DNA from: Daucus carota subsp. sativus
Lineage: Eukaryota > Streptophyta > Magnoliopsida > Apiales > Apiaceae
Assembly (NCBI RefSeq): GCF_001625215.2
Contig: NC_030387.2
Location: 25,184,517 to 25,248,516, forward strand
Direction of reading: 5' to 3'
Length of the DNA stretch: 64,000 bases
Both the position numbers and the translations under genes were made by a program. Below, piece after piece: positions 46,250 through 57,445 of the stretch (position 1 is the first letter of the stretch; every line of letters begins with the position of its first letter). Below the pieces are notes generated by a model, which did not search any database, had not been told where the DNA came from, and saw only the letters and a program-made list of their open reading frames with translations.

Positions 46250-46339
46250 TGCTGAGGGGTTTTCTCAAATCACTAGTTCATTTTGATTTTTCCGCTTCAT
46301 TTAGTTAAAACTACAGAATTTATCAGAAGAAAAATGTCA

Positions 46340-46833
46340 GGGGCGGTTTGGTCAGAAACAATCGGTTTCATCCGATTTATTATTGTTTGTTTTATGAAAA
46401 CTGTTATTTTTTTGGGTTTTTTTGCCATGAGTTTATTCCATATCTCTTCATAATCCATTGTCCAATTCCATGAGGTATTTCTTCCCCTTCCTGGATTCTT
46501 GTTTTATTTTCATTTAAAATTTATTTTAGAAATCATTAACATTAAAAGTAATATGTAAAATATTTTTAAAATCAAAAACAATGTTTAATTTAGTTTTTTA
46601 AAAATTAATTAACTTTTTAAACGATAAAATGTATCAAATTAAAAACATAAATATAAGTGACTATTTTGATATTATTTAATATTAAAAAATCAAATACAGG
46701 GATAATTATATAACTTTTCATTCTATTTTCATATCAGAACCAAACACGTAATACAATTCAGCATCATTCTCTCCCTTTTTCTTCGTTTTCTCTTTTGAAT
46801 TCCATTCCATTTCCCGTTGAACCAAACGGCCCC
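46340..46833. mobile_element. MITE with GGGGCGGTTTGGT termini
   Basis: GGGGCGGTTTGGT and ACCAAACGGCCCC are 13-bp inverted ends with one mismatch, around about 494 bp of non-coding DNA just upstream of the PPR gene. The superfamily is not settled; no clear target duplication. Confidence 0.6.
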
Positions 46834-47017
46834 TTACACTTTTTGAAACGGTTTAATGATGCAAGACTGGTTGTCTGTTTGTTTGTTTGAGAATTTTGTT
46901 AAAAATTGTTGTGATGTCATAAAAAGTGTTGTTATAGTAATCAGACAGTTGTTTGATATTTTTTTTGATAGTTATATGTTTGGAGATATTAAATGAAAAA
47001 GATAATATGTTAGGTAC

Positions 47018-49933
47018 TGATTAAGGCGTTGAATTAAGCTAGAAGGGGGGGTTGAATAGCTTAATGTCCAATTTAAAATTATAATTGCCTTTTAAAAATA
47101 TTTTCCAAGTTTTAAATATTTTTACCGTGTTGTTTAGCAATTATATGTGCGGAAGTAAAGAGCAAATATAACACGGTCGATTTTATCCTGGTTCGCGATG
47201 GAGCAACCTCTAATAGATTCTCTCACCCCTAGTCCAGTCCCCGAGCTCCTCTCCGGACTCGAGATTTTTCACTATAAGAAAGATGTACTCCTTATAGCTG
47301 GCGGAGAAGCCGTTACAATCTAAACTTACAAATATTTATCTTGGTCCGTAACTACCCGTTACAACCTCACAATAAATATAAAACTTCTACTTGACTTATC
47401 TTAGAACGTAACTCCCCGTTACTTCTTCAAAGTCGATGTAGAACCTTGGTGTAGTCTTTGTACTTCTACGCTTTTGCCGGTCTTGGATCTTAGGTCTTAG
47501 ATCTTGGGTTTTTTTCTTTTCTTCACGGTGCGAAGACGACTAACTCCCCGTTAGTACGTCTAAGACTTGGGTCTTAGAACAAGAATCACCTCACTTCACT
47601 TCAGCTCACTGCAAAAGTTAGAAAACAATATCTACGAAAACAAACAAGTTGTAAAAGATATGTTTTGAACTAGTATGTTACGGTACTAGTTCGGAGATGA
47701 CAATAATATTCAAGTTAAAAATATTATAGTCAAGTTAAGTATACTTGTGAACAAGTATACTTTTGATTACTCCAAGTTAAGTTAATTTGGGGAGTAATCA
47801 AAAGAAATCTTTCTTTTTAAGCTTGAGATCTTAGGACTTCACTAGTATTCCTTTTCTTTTAGATTAACTCTTTGTGATCGAAGAATACTTGATTTACAAA
47901 TCTCCGTTTTGAGATATATTTGAAGATCTCGGAGATTGTATAATATCCTCTCTTTTAACTTGATACACAAGCCTTTGAGGATATAAGAAAGCTTTCACGA
48001 ACAAAGTTCGGAATATTCAATATCTTTCCCGAGATATATAAAGTTAAGTTAGTGTGGGATCGAATAAGATTTCTTTTGCTTCTTCAAAGTTTAGCAAGGA
48101 TAATAACAACAATAAAAATGTTGCTAAACTTTTCTTTTGAAGCTTTCGTGTATAAAAGCCGTTAGAATCGTATCTTTCTCTTCCACACAACGCTAAGGCG
48201 ATAGACGGAAGTACGATCTTGCTTTTATAACGAATTTGACTCTATGTCAAATATCTCCCTTATTGGAGATAAGAACTTTTGAACTTTAGTTCAAATCAAG
48301 TGAGCACTTTCACGGATTTTTGTTTGTTCTTTTTGTTCTCTTTAAAAGAGAAAGATATATCTTTGATATCTTGAACAAATCCGGATTTTTTGGTGTCTTT
48401 TGGGGAACCTTTTAGAAGAACTTTTAAGATGAAGAGAAGTTGGGTACAAAGTTCTAAAACAAAATGGTCGGTTAAGACACAAATAAGAAGCTAAGTAGTA
48501 ACCACTTACGAGAGATGGACCGGTAAAGTTCGTCGGAAAAATTCGCCGGAGGTTCGGCCGGATTTTGGCACTATGAACTTACTTGGGCAGCCCTTACAAA
48601 GGCTTAGAAGTGGTTGTGGTTGAGCTCGGTTAGTGTAAGAAAGCTTGTAGATCAAAACCTTGAATATATGAATATATATTTGAGAGAGAGAAGGTTTTGG
48701 TGGAGAAGTATATTTGAGAGAGAATATAAACTTGTATTCCTTGATAACTTCTCAAAATCTCAGCACTTTCTTGGCTCTTAGCTTAGAAGTATTTGTTGTG
48801 TGAGAGGTTGGTATTTATAGAGAGAAGTGGGTGGAATGAATGGTTGAGATGAAAGGAAAATGAAGGGTGGAGATTGAAAGGGTGTGGATTGTGGTTTTGT
48901 TGTGTTAGTTGCCCACTTGTATAATAAGACAAACAACTTTATGGGAGAATTCTCAGCTGATTTGTGTCACTAGAAGACAAGCACGCTTCCCAAGAATTTG
49001 ATTAATAACGTAACTTTGTATCGTTATTAAATGCGACGATTTTTCGAAACCTCCGATAAATTACACCAAAAATATGATAAATCATAGAATATTGGAAAAT
49101 GGTGGTCTGGAAATTTTGGTCAATTTTGGTCAAAGTTGACTTGGTCAAACGTCCAGTCAAAGATCCCAGTCAGCCCCTAAAAATAGCGTCCGGACCAAAC
49201 TTCTCAGAAAATTACAAAAAATTTACTATGCACCAAAAACATTATTCAAATGATTTATCTCAAGTTTCAAGTCATTCTAGCAAGTAGAAGTATTTTATTT
49301 GGATTTAAAACTACAAAACCAGTCTCCGGTTTTGAATAAAATAAGATTAGCCTTTTTCTAGTTTGAACAGAACTTTGGCTAATGTTTTGACTTGAGTAAA
49401 ACATTTAAAATATATTTCCTTGAAGATAAGATATTTGAGATTTGAATGAAATATTTTTATGATGTTAAAAGATTTTATTCCATAGAAATACTAAAATATT
49501 TAATGAGGAATAAATCTTTAAAATCTGAGACTTGAATAAAATATTAATGTCTCTTTAAATAAATGTCAAAAGAGTGTTCTAAAGAATATAATGGATGTAT
49601 ATTCCTTGTTCAAATTTCTTTTGCATTTTGCTTTTGCAATTGTAAAACAAGAAGATATCATTACTAGATATTTCTCGTCCGATAAATTGCGATTATAAAA
49701 CCTTTGAATACTCCTTAAACAGATATTAAAAATCTTTTTGTAAACATGGAGCATCACTTATATTTATGTAAATAAATACATTTTGGAAATCCTTTTTGAG
49801 CTAGAGTTGACCATTTGACTTTTGATAAAATCATTTAAATAATATGTCCTATTGGAGAGGATTCTAAGTGTATTTAAATTTTATGTGAGTTATACAAATA
49901 CCAAAATAATCATTTATCGAAGATGTCCTTTCA
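47018..49933 (-). repeat. 3' LTR of the Sirevirus-like element (about 2.9 kb)
   Basis: Plus-strand left boundary TGATTAAGGCG, right boundary CCTTTCA. The start segment GCTAGAAGGGGGGGTTGAAT is a type I associate with Copia LTRs. No host gene is visible within it. The outer boundary is inferred from TG/CA and is less certain than the inner one. Confidence 0.5.
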
Positions 49934-49947
49934 ATCTTCCCCTTTTT
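49934..49947 (-). other. Polypurine tract adjoining the 3' LTR
   Basis: On the minus strand AAAAAGGGGAAGAT immediately precedes the LTR start TGAAAGG, the expected plus-strand primer site of reverse transcription. A near copy, AAAAAGGGGAAGAAG, is at 50173-50187. Confidence 0.7.
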
Positions 49948-51410
49948 GGTATTTGCCAAACAAACATAAAATTTAAATAATTATAAGTGTGTGCTTCCCC
50001 TATGTGTATGCATGATTTAAACAAATTAAATTTTGCACATAATACTAAGGGTTAGTCATAAAAATCCTCTAATAGTTGCTTCCTGCAAAAATAAATTAGC
50101 TAGTCAGTATGTGCTCAAAAAGATTTAATTAGACTATAAGAATTTTAAAATTTTAAAAATTGAGTCAATTTTCTTCTTCCCCTTTTTGTTTGGTAGAAGA
50201 CCAAAAAGCATTGTTGACAAGTGTGCGAAGAATTTGAAGCATAAAAATTTTGTAGTGAAAACAATTCTCGCTATGGTTAAGATTTTGAGATAGTTTTGAG
50301 GAATCCTTGTAAACACGCTCATAGAGGAATGTAGCCAGTTTTGGTTTTAAAACATCTAAACGAGTGAGTCAACTTAAAATATGTTTTGCTGAAGAATCAA
50401 TGGTACCAAGTATCTGGCACGAGTGTACATATAATGGTGATATGTGTTATAAATTTTCATATACATGGTATTAATCAACGGAGCAGTTATATAAATATAT
50501 ATCCCTTAAACATATAAATTGTAATCGTAAGAATTGTCCAAAGCTATACATAATCTATTCTAGATACAACTGATTACCTTGACCTAAAACAAAGAGAACT
50601 TGTCAAGAGATCTTATACACCAACTAAGTTCAGTTTTTAACACTCTAGATATATGGCATGTCTTAGATTTGCACTTTACACAGGCTAATCTAATACATGT
50701 TGGGATTCAGGATCATTAATACATGGACTAAGCTAGTACAAAAAAAATTATATGGCCTGACTGAGTTCTGCAATTTACATAAGCTAATCTAATACATTTA
50801 AGACCTGGAATACAAATACAGAGACTAAACTATTACATTCTAACTAATCAGCAATTACTTTAAACAACAATGGAAATTATCAGCCCTGCAAACACTAATA
50901 TAGCATCTATTCTTTGAAATATGCAGATAGTATATAAATGACAACTGTCTTGCTGGATTGGCTTTCCACAATTATAAATGCTATGAAAAGATAAAGTAGT
51001 ATATTTTGCTCACCTGAATATTTGACTTCAAAAGAAATGATGCATAAAACTCATCCTTGAAATTTGATCACCAAAATTTCTTGTTTGAGTTTCATGACTT
51101 AACCTGTATACAAGCTACATAGAATCTAAAAAGTTATAAGAATTAGCTGCAAGACAGAAGATTAACAGGAATGAATTAGATATATTACAACTTAAAAAAC
51201 AGTTTCTACCAATCAGTGTGGTTCACTGATTAGATGAAACTAGCATCCATCCATGTTTAAGTACATAACCAAGTCTTGTAGCTTCAAGTACAAAATATTC
51301 AAAGTTAAATATTACAGTAATCCAGCAAATTAAAAGCAAATTACACTTCTTGAATTAAAATTCAAGAACCAAAAGCAGACAGCATCAAACGAGCAACATA
51401 CCAACAGGAA

Positions 51411-52847
51411 TCACTTAATGGATTCCTCCATTGCAGCAACAAAACCAGCAGTTCCAAAGCTTAAATGCACAAAGTCATCAGGTCCTTGACCCCCAATACC
51501 AACACCAACAGGTTCAATAGCATGAAACATATCCACATCCCTAATCATATTACCACTCATTTGAACTTGATACAGATTACCTATATCAATATCCATTTGC
51601 CTATTTCCATTTAAAGAAGCAGCAGCTATCCCCTCTAGGTAAGTCACCCTATTTATAATGTTCACATTTTCTTCCTTAAGTCTTTTCATCTCAATTTTCT
51701 GTTCTTCTATCACCTTAAGCACAGAGTTCTTATCAGCTAGGAACACATCTTCCTCATCTAAGTAGGATGGCATATTAAAGGCAACAGATTTCTCAGGTTC
51801 ACATTTATCTAAAGCAACTTGAGCCCTAACATGAGTAACATCAATGTAGGCAGTAGTCTTAGTTTCTAAGGCAGTAGGCAAGGGAATGTGAAACAGACTA
51901 AACACAGCAGTCAAGACATGAGCATAAGGCATGTAATCAGTCAAATGAGCATTGATCATGTTCAAGAGAATAACATAAGATATGCTGAACTCTATCCTAT
52001 TAATAACAAACAGGAACATCAGCTTCATATCATAGAAATCAAAGTGTTTATCTTGGTTAGACTTAGGGAGCACATTGGACCTTATAATCAAAGCAACCAA
52101 CTGATACACAGGAGTAAAATGCTTATAGTGTATACCACAGTTAGAATCACACAGACCAAATGGCACATCAGAATCAGTGAAGAAACCCACATAAAGTTGA
52201 AACTCTTCTTGACAGAACACAAAGTGAGAGTAGATGTCAAAACATGGCATTCCAGATAGTCTTTGAGGTAATTTTAAAGCTTTGTTTAAGATTTTCTGGT
52301 CAACTAGTATAGGTTTCCCTCCTACAATTGTAGTTAAGTGCATTATCCCATCCAATCCCCTTATAGGCTTCATGTTACAGTAAAACTCACCAATTAAGTG
52401 CAAGAAATACCTATGATCTAGGTCATAAATCAAGCTTTTTCACTCAGCAGCAAGCACTAGTTTCTCAATCTCTCCCTTGGCTTCCACAATGGTTCCAGGT
52501 TGAACATTTTGGTTCATAAGGAGAAGCTTTTTGGAATGTGACAGATTGGCTAGTCTTGGTGGAGGGGGTCTGATTTTTATGAGATCAGGGTAGTTTTGAT
52601 AGTTTGAGGCTCTTTTGAGAGGTCTGATAGGCTTTTTGAAGATAGGGCTTTGGTAGAAAGGAATGGCATTAGTGGAGGTAGTGTATTTAGGCCTTCTGTG
52701 ATAGGTTCTTATAGGTTTAGGTTTAGTGTATTGATGGAGTTTTGAAGTGGTGGATTGTTTAAACTGAGTGGATTCCATGGCTTCAAGAAGGTAAGGATGA
52801 TCAAAGGTGTTTCTTTGGTAATTGGCAGGGAGGGGAGTGAAATCCAT
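51411..52847 (-). pseudogene. Envelope-like ORF of the Sirevirus, one in-frame TGA
   Basis: Two ORFs (52847-52440 and about 52439-51411) are in the same frame, separated only by TGA at 52440-52442, giving one reading of about 478 codons. The N-terminal part is Pro/Lys/Arg-rich (PIRTYHRRPKYTT). The middle resembles the putative plant transposon protein domain found with envelope-like genes (VALIIRSNVLPKS). The C-terminal part has a probable coiled coil (VIEEQKIEMKRLKEENVNII). No gag or pol motif is present. In Sireviruses this gene sits between pol and the 3' LTR, which fits its position here. Function in the retrotransposon is not established. Confidence 0.6.
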
Positions 52848-52999
52848 GGGAGAGAGTGAAGTTCTTATGCTTGCTGTGAAGTAGAAGAAGACATGAGTGT
52901 GTATATATATAGACAGTCATGCAACTCAGATACATATACATATATATATTTATGCTGTATAGATACATATACATATATGTTTTGCAAATCAATCATGTA

Positions 53000-53074
<75 letters not shown>
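53000..53074. repeat. Compound CA/TA microsatellite
   Basis: (CA)n of about 50 bp runs directly into (TA)n of about 22 bp. The Val/Cys-run ORF on the opposite strand is an artefact of it. Confidence 0.9.
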
Positions 53075-53075
<1 letters not shown>

Positions 53076-53442
53076 TAAAATATTAGCATGCAAGCCACCT
53101 ATTTTCATGCAAGCATGGGATTCAAGTCAGTTAACTATCTCAGCCACGGAATTATGCAAATCATGACACAAAAGTCCACAGATGAATAGTGTAACACAGT
53201 ACTTGAACAGTTACAAAGGACTGCACATGCCAAAACTATATGCTAGGTGTGTAAAAAATAGGTGACATGTATTTTTCAAGTAACTAGTGTAGTGACAAAA
53301 AGAAGCTCTAACAAATGCACATGCATTTAAGAATTTTAGTGTTGGCAGAGCATAAAAGAATGTGCAGCATACATTTATTCAAATTTTTGCTTAAAAGGTT
53401 GATTTGATAGTGTCAGAAGGTACAAACACTTCACTACAAAGG

Positions 53443-53997
53443 AATGTTTTGACTTGAGTAAAACATTTAAAATATATTTCCTTGAAGATAAGATATTTGA
53501 GATTTGAAGGAAATATTTTTATGATGTTAAAAGATTTTATTCCATAGAAATACTAAAATATTTAATGAGGAATAAATCTTTAAAATCTGAGACTTGAATA
53601 AAATATTTTTGTCTCTTTAAATAAATGTCAAAAGAGTGTTCTAAAGAATATATAATGGATGTATATTCTTTGTTCAAATTTCTTTTGCATTTTGCTTTTA
53701 CAATTGTAAAACAAGAAGATATCATTACTTGATATTTCTCGTCCGATAAATTGCGATTATAAAACCTTTGAATACTCCTTAAACAGATATTAAAAATCTT
53801 TTTGTAAATATGGAGCATCACTTATATTTATGTAAATAAATACATTTTGGAAATCCTTTTTGAGCTAGAGTTGACCATTTGACTTTTGATAAAATCATTT
53901 AAATAATATGTCCTATTGGAGAGGATTCTAAGTGTATTTAAATTTTATGTGAGTTATACAAATACCAAAATAATCATTTATCGAAGATGTCCTTTCA
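53443..53997 (-). repeat. Truncated 5' LTR copy
   Basis: Direct repeat of 49381-49933 with a handful of substitutions and a 2-bp length difference, including TATCGAAGATGTCCTTTCA at its end. No 5-bp target duplication matching the other side (GGTAC) is found, so the element is probably rearranged. Confidence 0.8.
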
Positions 53998-54366
53998 TAA
54001 TATTTTCGTCAAGGTTCGGTAATGAAATCTATGAGTACTTATAACAAAAGCTAGAAAACATTTTTTCATAGAAAAATGAGAGAACACATTATTTCAAAAC
54101 ACAATTTTTGAGCTTAAAATTGTTGTTGGGAAGAACTGATTTTAGATTTATCAATTTTTTTTTTGTTGATATTGCTCTCTTCCACGGTGATACCAAACAG
54201 TACCAAATAATATTCGCATTTGTTGACTTGTATTTATAAAGGAGAGTTTTTTTATAATAATTTAGAGATAACAAAAAATATAATCAAAATATCAAATTAT
54301 CCTTACATTTATTTATTATTAATATATATATATATATATATATAATGATAACCGATACTCCTACTC

Positions 54367-54972
54367 GAGCATCTCCGATAAACTCTTTATTTGAGCTCTT
54401 AAATTAAAAAATAAAAAACCATGCCAAATTTTGAGCTCCAAGAGACTTTTAGAGGCTCTTTAAAAGCTTAAGAGTGTCTTCTCTCTCCTCAATTGTAGGA
54501 GCCCCTAGAATCTAGATAGCTCTTAACTACTCCCTCCGTCCCTATTTACTTGTCACTTTGACTTTTTGCACGTAACTTAAGGTGATTAAAAAACATAATT
54601 CCGCTCATTATTTTTAATTTTTTTTTCTATGAATAAAAATATAAACTATAAACTTTAATTCAGAAAAAAAAATTCTAAAAATAATAAGTAGAAGTATGTT
54701 TTTAATCAACTTAAATTACGTGCAAAAAGTCAAAGTGATAAGTAAAAAGGGACGGAGGTAGTAATATTTTATTATAAGTTTGTTCCATTTACTCTCTTTC
54801 TTTCTACTTTATTTTGTCTTTTTATGAGTTCAATGTACTTTTAATAATATAAAAATAAATAAAGAGTAGATATAAAGAATATTGTTGGAGTATATGTAAA
54901 CTAAATTGCTAAGAGCTAATAATTTAGTATATTATATTTAAGAGTGATTCTAAAAGTTTATTGAAGATGCTC
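54367..54972. mobile_element. GAGCATCTCC-type MITE, host of a nested MITE
   Basis: Left GAGCATCTCCGATAAACTCT and right AAGTTTATTGAAGATGCTC are inverted. The middle is interrupted at 54528-54763 by a Stowaway-like MITE; removing it leaves an element of about 370 bp, like those at 3.7-4.3 kb. Confidence 0.6.
54528..54763. mobile_element. Stowaway-like MITE with long inverted repeats
   Basis: TACTCCCTCCGTCCCTATTT and its inverted partner AAAAAGGGACGGAGGTAGTA flank long complementary arms (ACTTGTCACTTTGACTTTTT / AAAAAGTCAAAGTGATAAGT) that could fold into one hairpin over much of the element. Confidence 0.8.
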
Positions 54973-55269
54973 CTGCTCTCGTTTAAACATGTACTCCACG
55001 AAATATAACTCAGAAAAGTGGGTACCGCAAAAAAGTGGGTACCGCGTCATTTTTATTCATAATCATCCCCTCTATATATCCCGTCTCGGCATTGTCAAAA
55101 TTCAGTTTCTCGATGCGTACATATCCAACAAACCAAACAAGAAAAACAAAGCAAAGCAGCCCCAGTACGCAAAGTCAAACAAGAATTACACAAATTTAGA
55201 AAACACATAGAAAACACATACACAAACAAACTCAATTCAAACAACATTACACACATCTCAAACACCACC

Positions 55270-57414
55270 ATGGAACAACAAAATGAAGGCGGAGACATCG
55301 TGTCTGAATTGGTAAAAATAAAAGGTGTAGACACGACGTTGACGTTAACGTGCGCCGGAATGCTGAAGTGGCACGACGGTCAGCGCCTCCGGTGTTTGAC
55401 CGTGGAGAAGGAAGTCCTTGGTTTCTCCACCGTGGGGTCGCAAGTGTTTGTGAAAACTGTGGTGGAGACACCTGGGCTTTGTTGTGTTGGAGGTGGCGAC
55501 AAGGGGCTTACGAGGAAGACGTTTGTGTTTGAGCCTCTGTCGGAAGGGTCTTTGCAACTTTGGTCTCGTAAGCTTGGTCAATATATTGATTCCTTAGGTA
55601 ATTTTTTTACATACGGAATATGTTTAATTTATTTATTTTTTTGCATGTGGAGTGGTTTGAATTTTTTTTTTTTTTTTCTGAAGCAGGGTGGTTTGAATTA
55701 TTGTTAATGATATGTTTCTTTAATTTATTCTGTTACGGTAAATTAAATTGAGGGAGTGAAAATAGCGGGGTCTGGGGAAGGTGAGATAGTTACCTTTGGT
55801 GGCCGCATTTATTTTGGTCCTGGTACTAAAGTCAGATAGTGTTATTTTCACTAATTTTTGTTATGTTTGAAACTTAATCACTTTGCTAGTGACTTTGAAA
55901 GTGAATAATTCTAATACTAGAAGGACTTCTGTTTGTGTGGGCAGAATGAACGAGATTCAAAAAATATAGACTTTGTTAATGGTGTCTTGTGTAAGGTGCT
56001 TGTTCTAGCATGTGTATTGTAATTTATAATAAATCAGGGAAACTCTCAATGTAAGGATTGGCTTTTTCAAATGCTACCCAAAATGATTTTGATTTTCAAA
56101 TGGTACCACTCTATTATTATGTTATGTCCTCTTGCACCCTTATAGCCCTATAGGTTCCGTTAGACAAACGTCATATTTTTGGGACCATTTATAAAAGTCA
56201 ATTCTAAGAGGGTCCCATTAATCATTTTTCAAAATTCTGAAGATCTAAATTTATTATTTCATATATAGTATTAGCCTAAAAAAAATTAGGTGAGTCACTA
56301 GTGCAAAATAATTACATAATAATAAAACAAAAAAGAACATATGACTGCACAAATGATTCACTTTAATACAAATAAATACATGTTTTATAACAGATCAATA
56401 CTTATCATGGAAATATATTGTTAAAGAGATTTTTTTTTTTGAAACAAATTAAAGAGATTTATTTAAAACATCAATACTTATCATGAAATCATATTTTGTG
56501 GTTTATATAAGATATTATATTTGTTTGTATCAAAGAGATATATTATAGATAACTATATGTTTTTTGGGAGATGGTCCCCGAGAGTTGATTGTTGTCATTT
56601 GTCAACAATCTATACACGGTAAAATGGGCCCCTGCACGGACATAAGAAATCTAGGGTCAATTTCTTTCCCGTATAAGAAACAGGGGTAGTTTGCTACAAC
56701 AATCACTTGCCAGGTGCTGAATCCATGTTTTTTTGTTTAATGTCTTAACATCGTGGGATCGATGACCACCAAACCACCAAAAATCTTTACAATAATTTTA
56801 TATAAGATATCAAAAATATACCGACAAAAAAAAAGATATTAAAATGTTTGACTAACGGATCTTAATTCTATATTATGTAATGACAAAATAGTAGATTGGT
56901 ACTATTTAAAAGTCAAAACTATTTTGGGATACCATTTGGAAAAACTTGCGAATTTCCCTGAATCAAATTAAACATACTCGGTCTGTTCTGCTGTGTAGTG
57001 TGCGGGGAAAGGGTAATATAATGAACTAGTATGTTACTATCTTGCTTTTAACTTAATGGTGAGCAAAAACATGTATAGTGTTAAACAGGAAGGAGTTGTT
57101 TCATGTTTGAAGTAATAACCTTGGAAGTACAACTTCCCTAGGATATATAGTATTTTGTCCCTTAATTATCTTCTGGTCATGTCTCCGGGTCTCAAATGGT
57201 TAATTTAGGATAGATTCTTATACTTCTTCTAATAATGACTATATGATTATTTTGTCTTTCTCTGAGTAAGAAATTACTTTTTCTTTTTAATTTGTTATAC
57301 AATTTTCTCCATCAGTTCTCCATGACTTAACAGTTGTTTTGGTTGCTATACAATCAAACTGAATCATAATTGTTTTAGATCATTCAGCACATACATGCAG
57401 CAGCCCCCCCCCCC

Positions 57415-57445
<31 letters not shown>

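Larger units (their letters stand above)
47018..53997 (-). mobile_element. Deleted Sirevirus-type Copia retrotransposon
   Basis: Minus orientation. The same 553-555 bp (49381-49933 and 53443-53997) occurs at both ends, about 98% identical by eye, each ending CCTTTCA on the plus strand, i.e. starting TGAAAGG in element sense. The left copy extends to 47018 as a long 3' LTR; the right one is a truncated 5' LTR. A purine tract AAAAAGGGGAAGAT lies directly before the 3' LTR, and a second copy is found 240 bp further in; multiple purine tracts are a Sirevirus trait. Only an envelope-like ORF remains: gag, protease, integrase and reverse transcriptase are missing, presumably in one deletion from inside the 5' LTR to near the envelope-like gene. 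Confidence 0.65.

Noticed and set aside
49566-49757. Paired minus-strand ORFs at 49566-49757 and 53537-53821
   Set aside because: They are the same LTR segment read twice; LTR sequence, not a duplicated gene.
52801-53053. ORFs with Cys-Val or Tyr-Met runs
   Set aside because: They translate the CA/TA microsatellite and adjacent TA-rich DNA.
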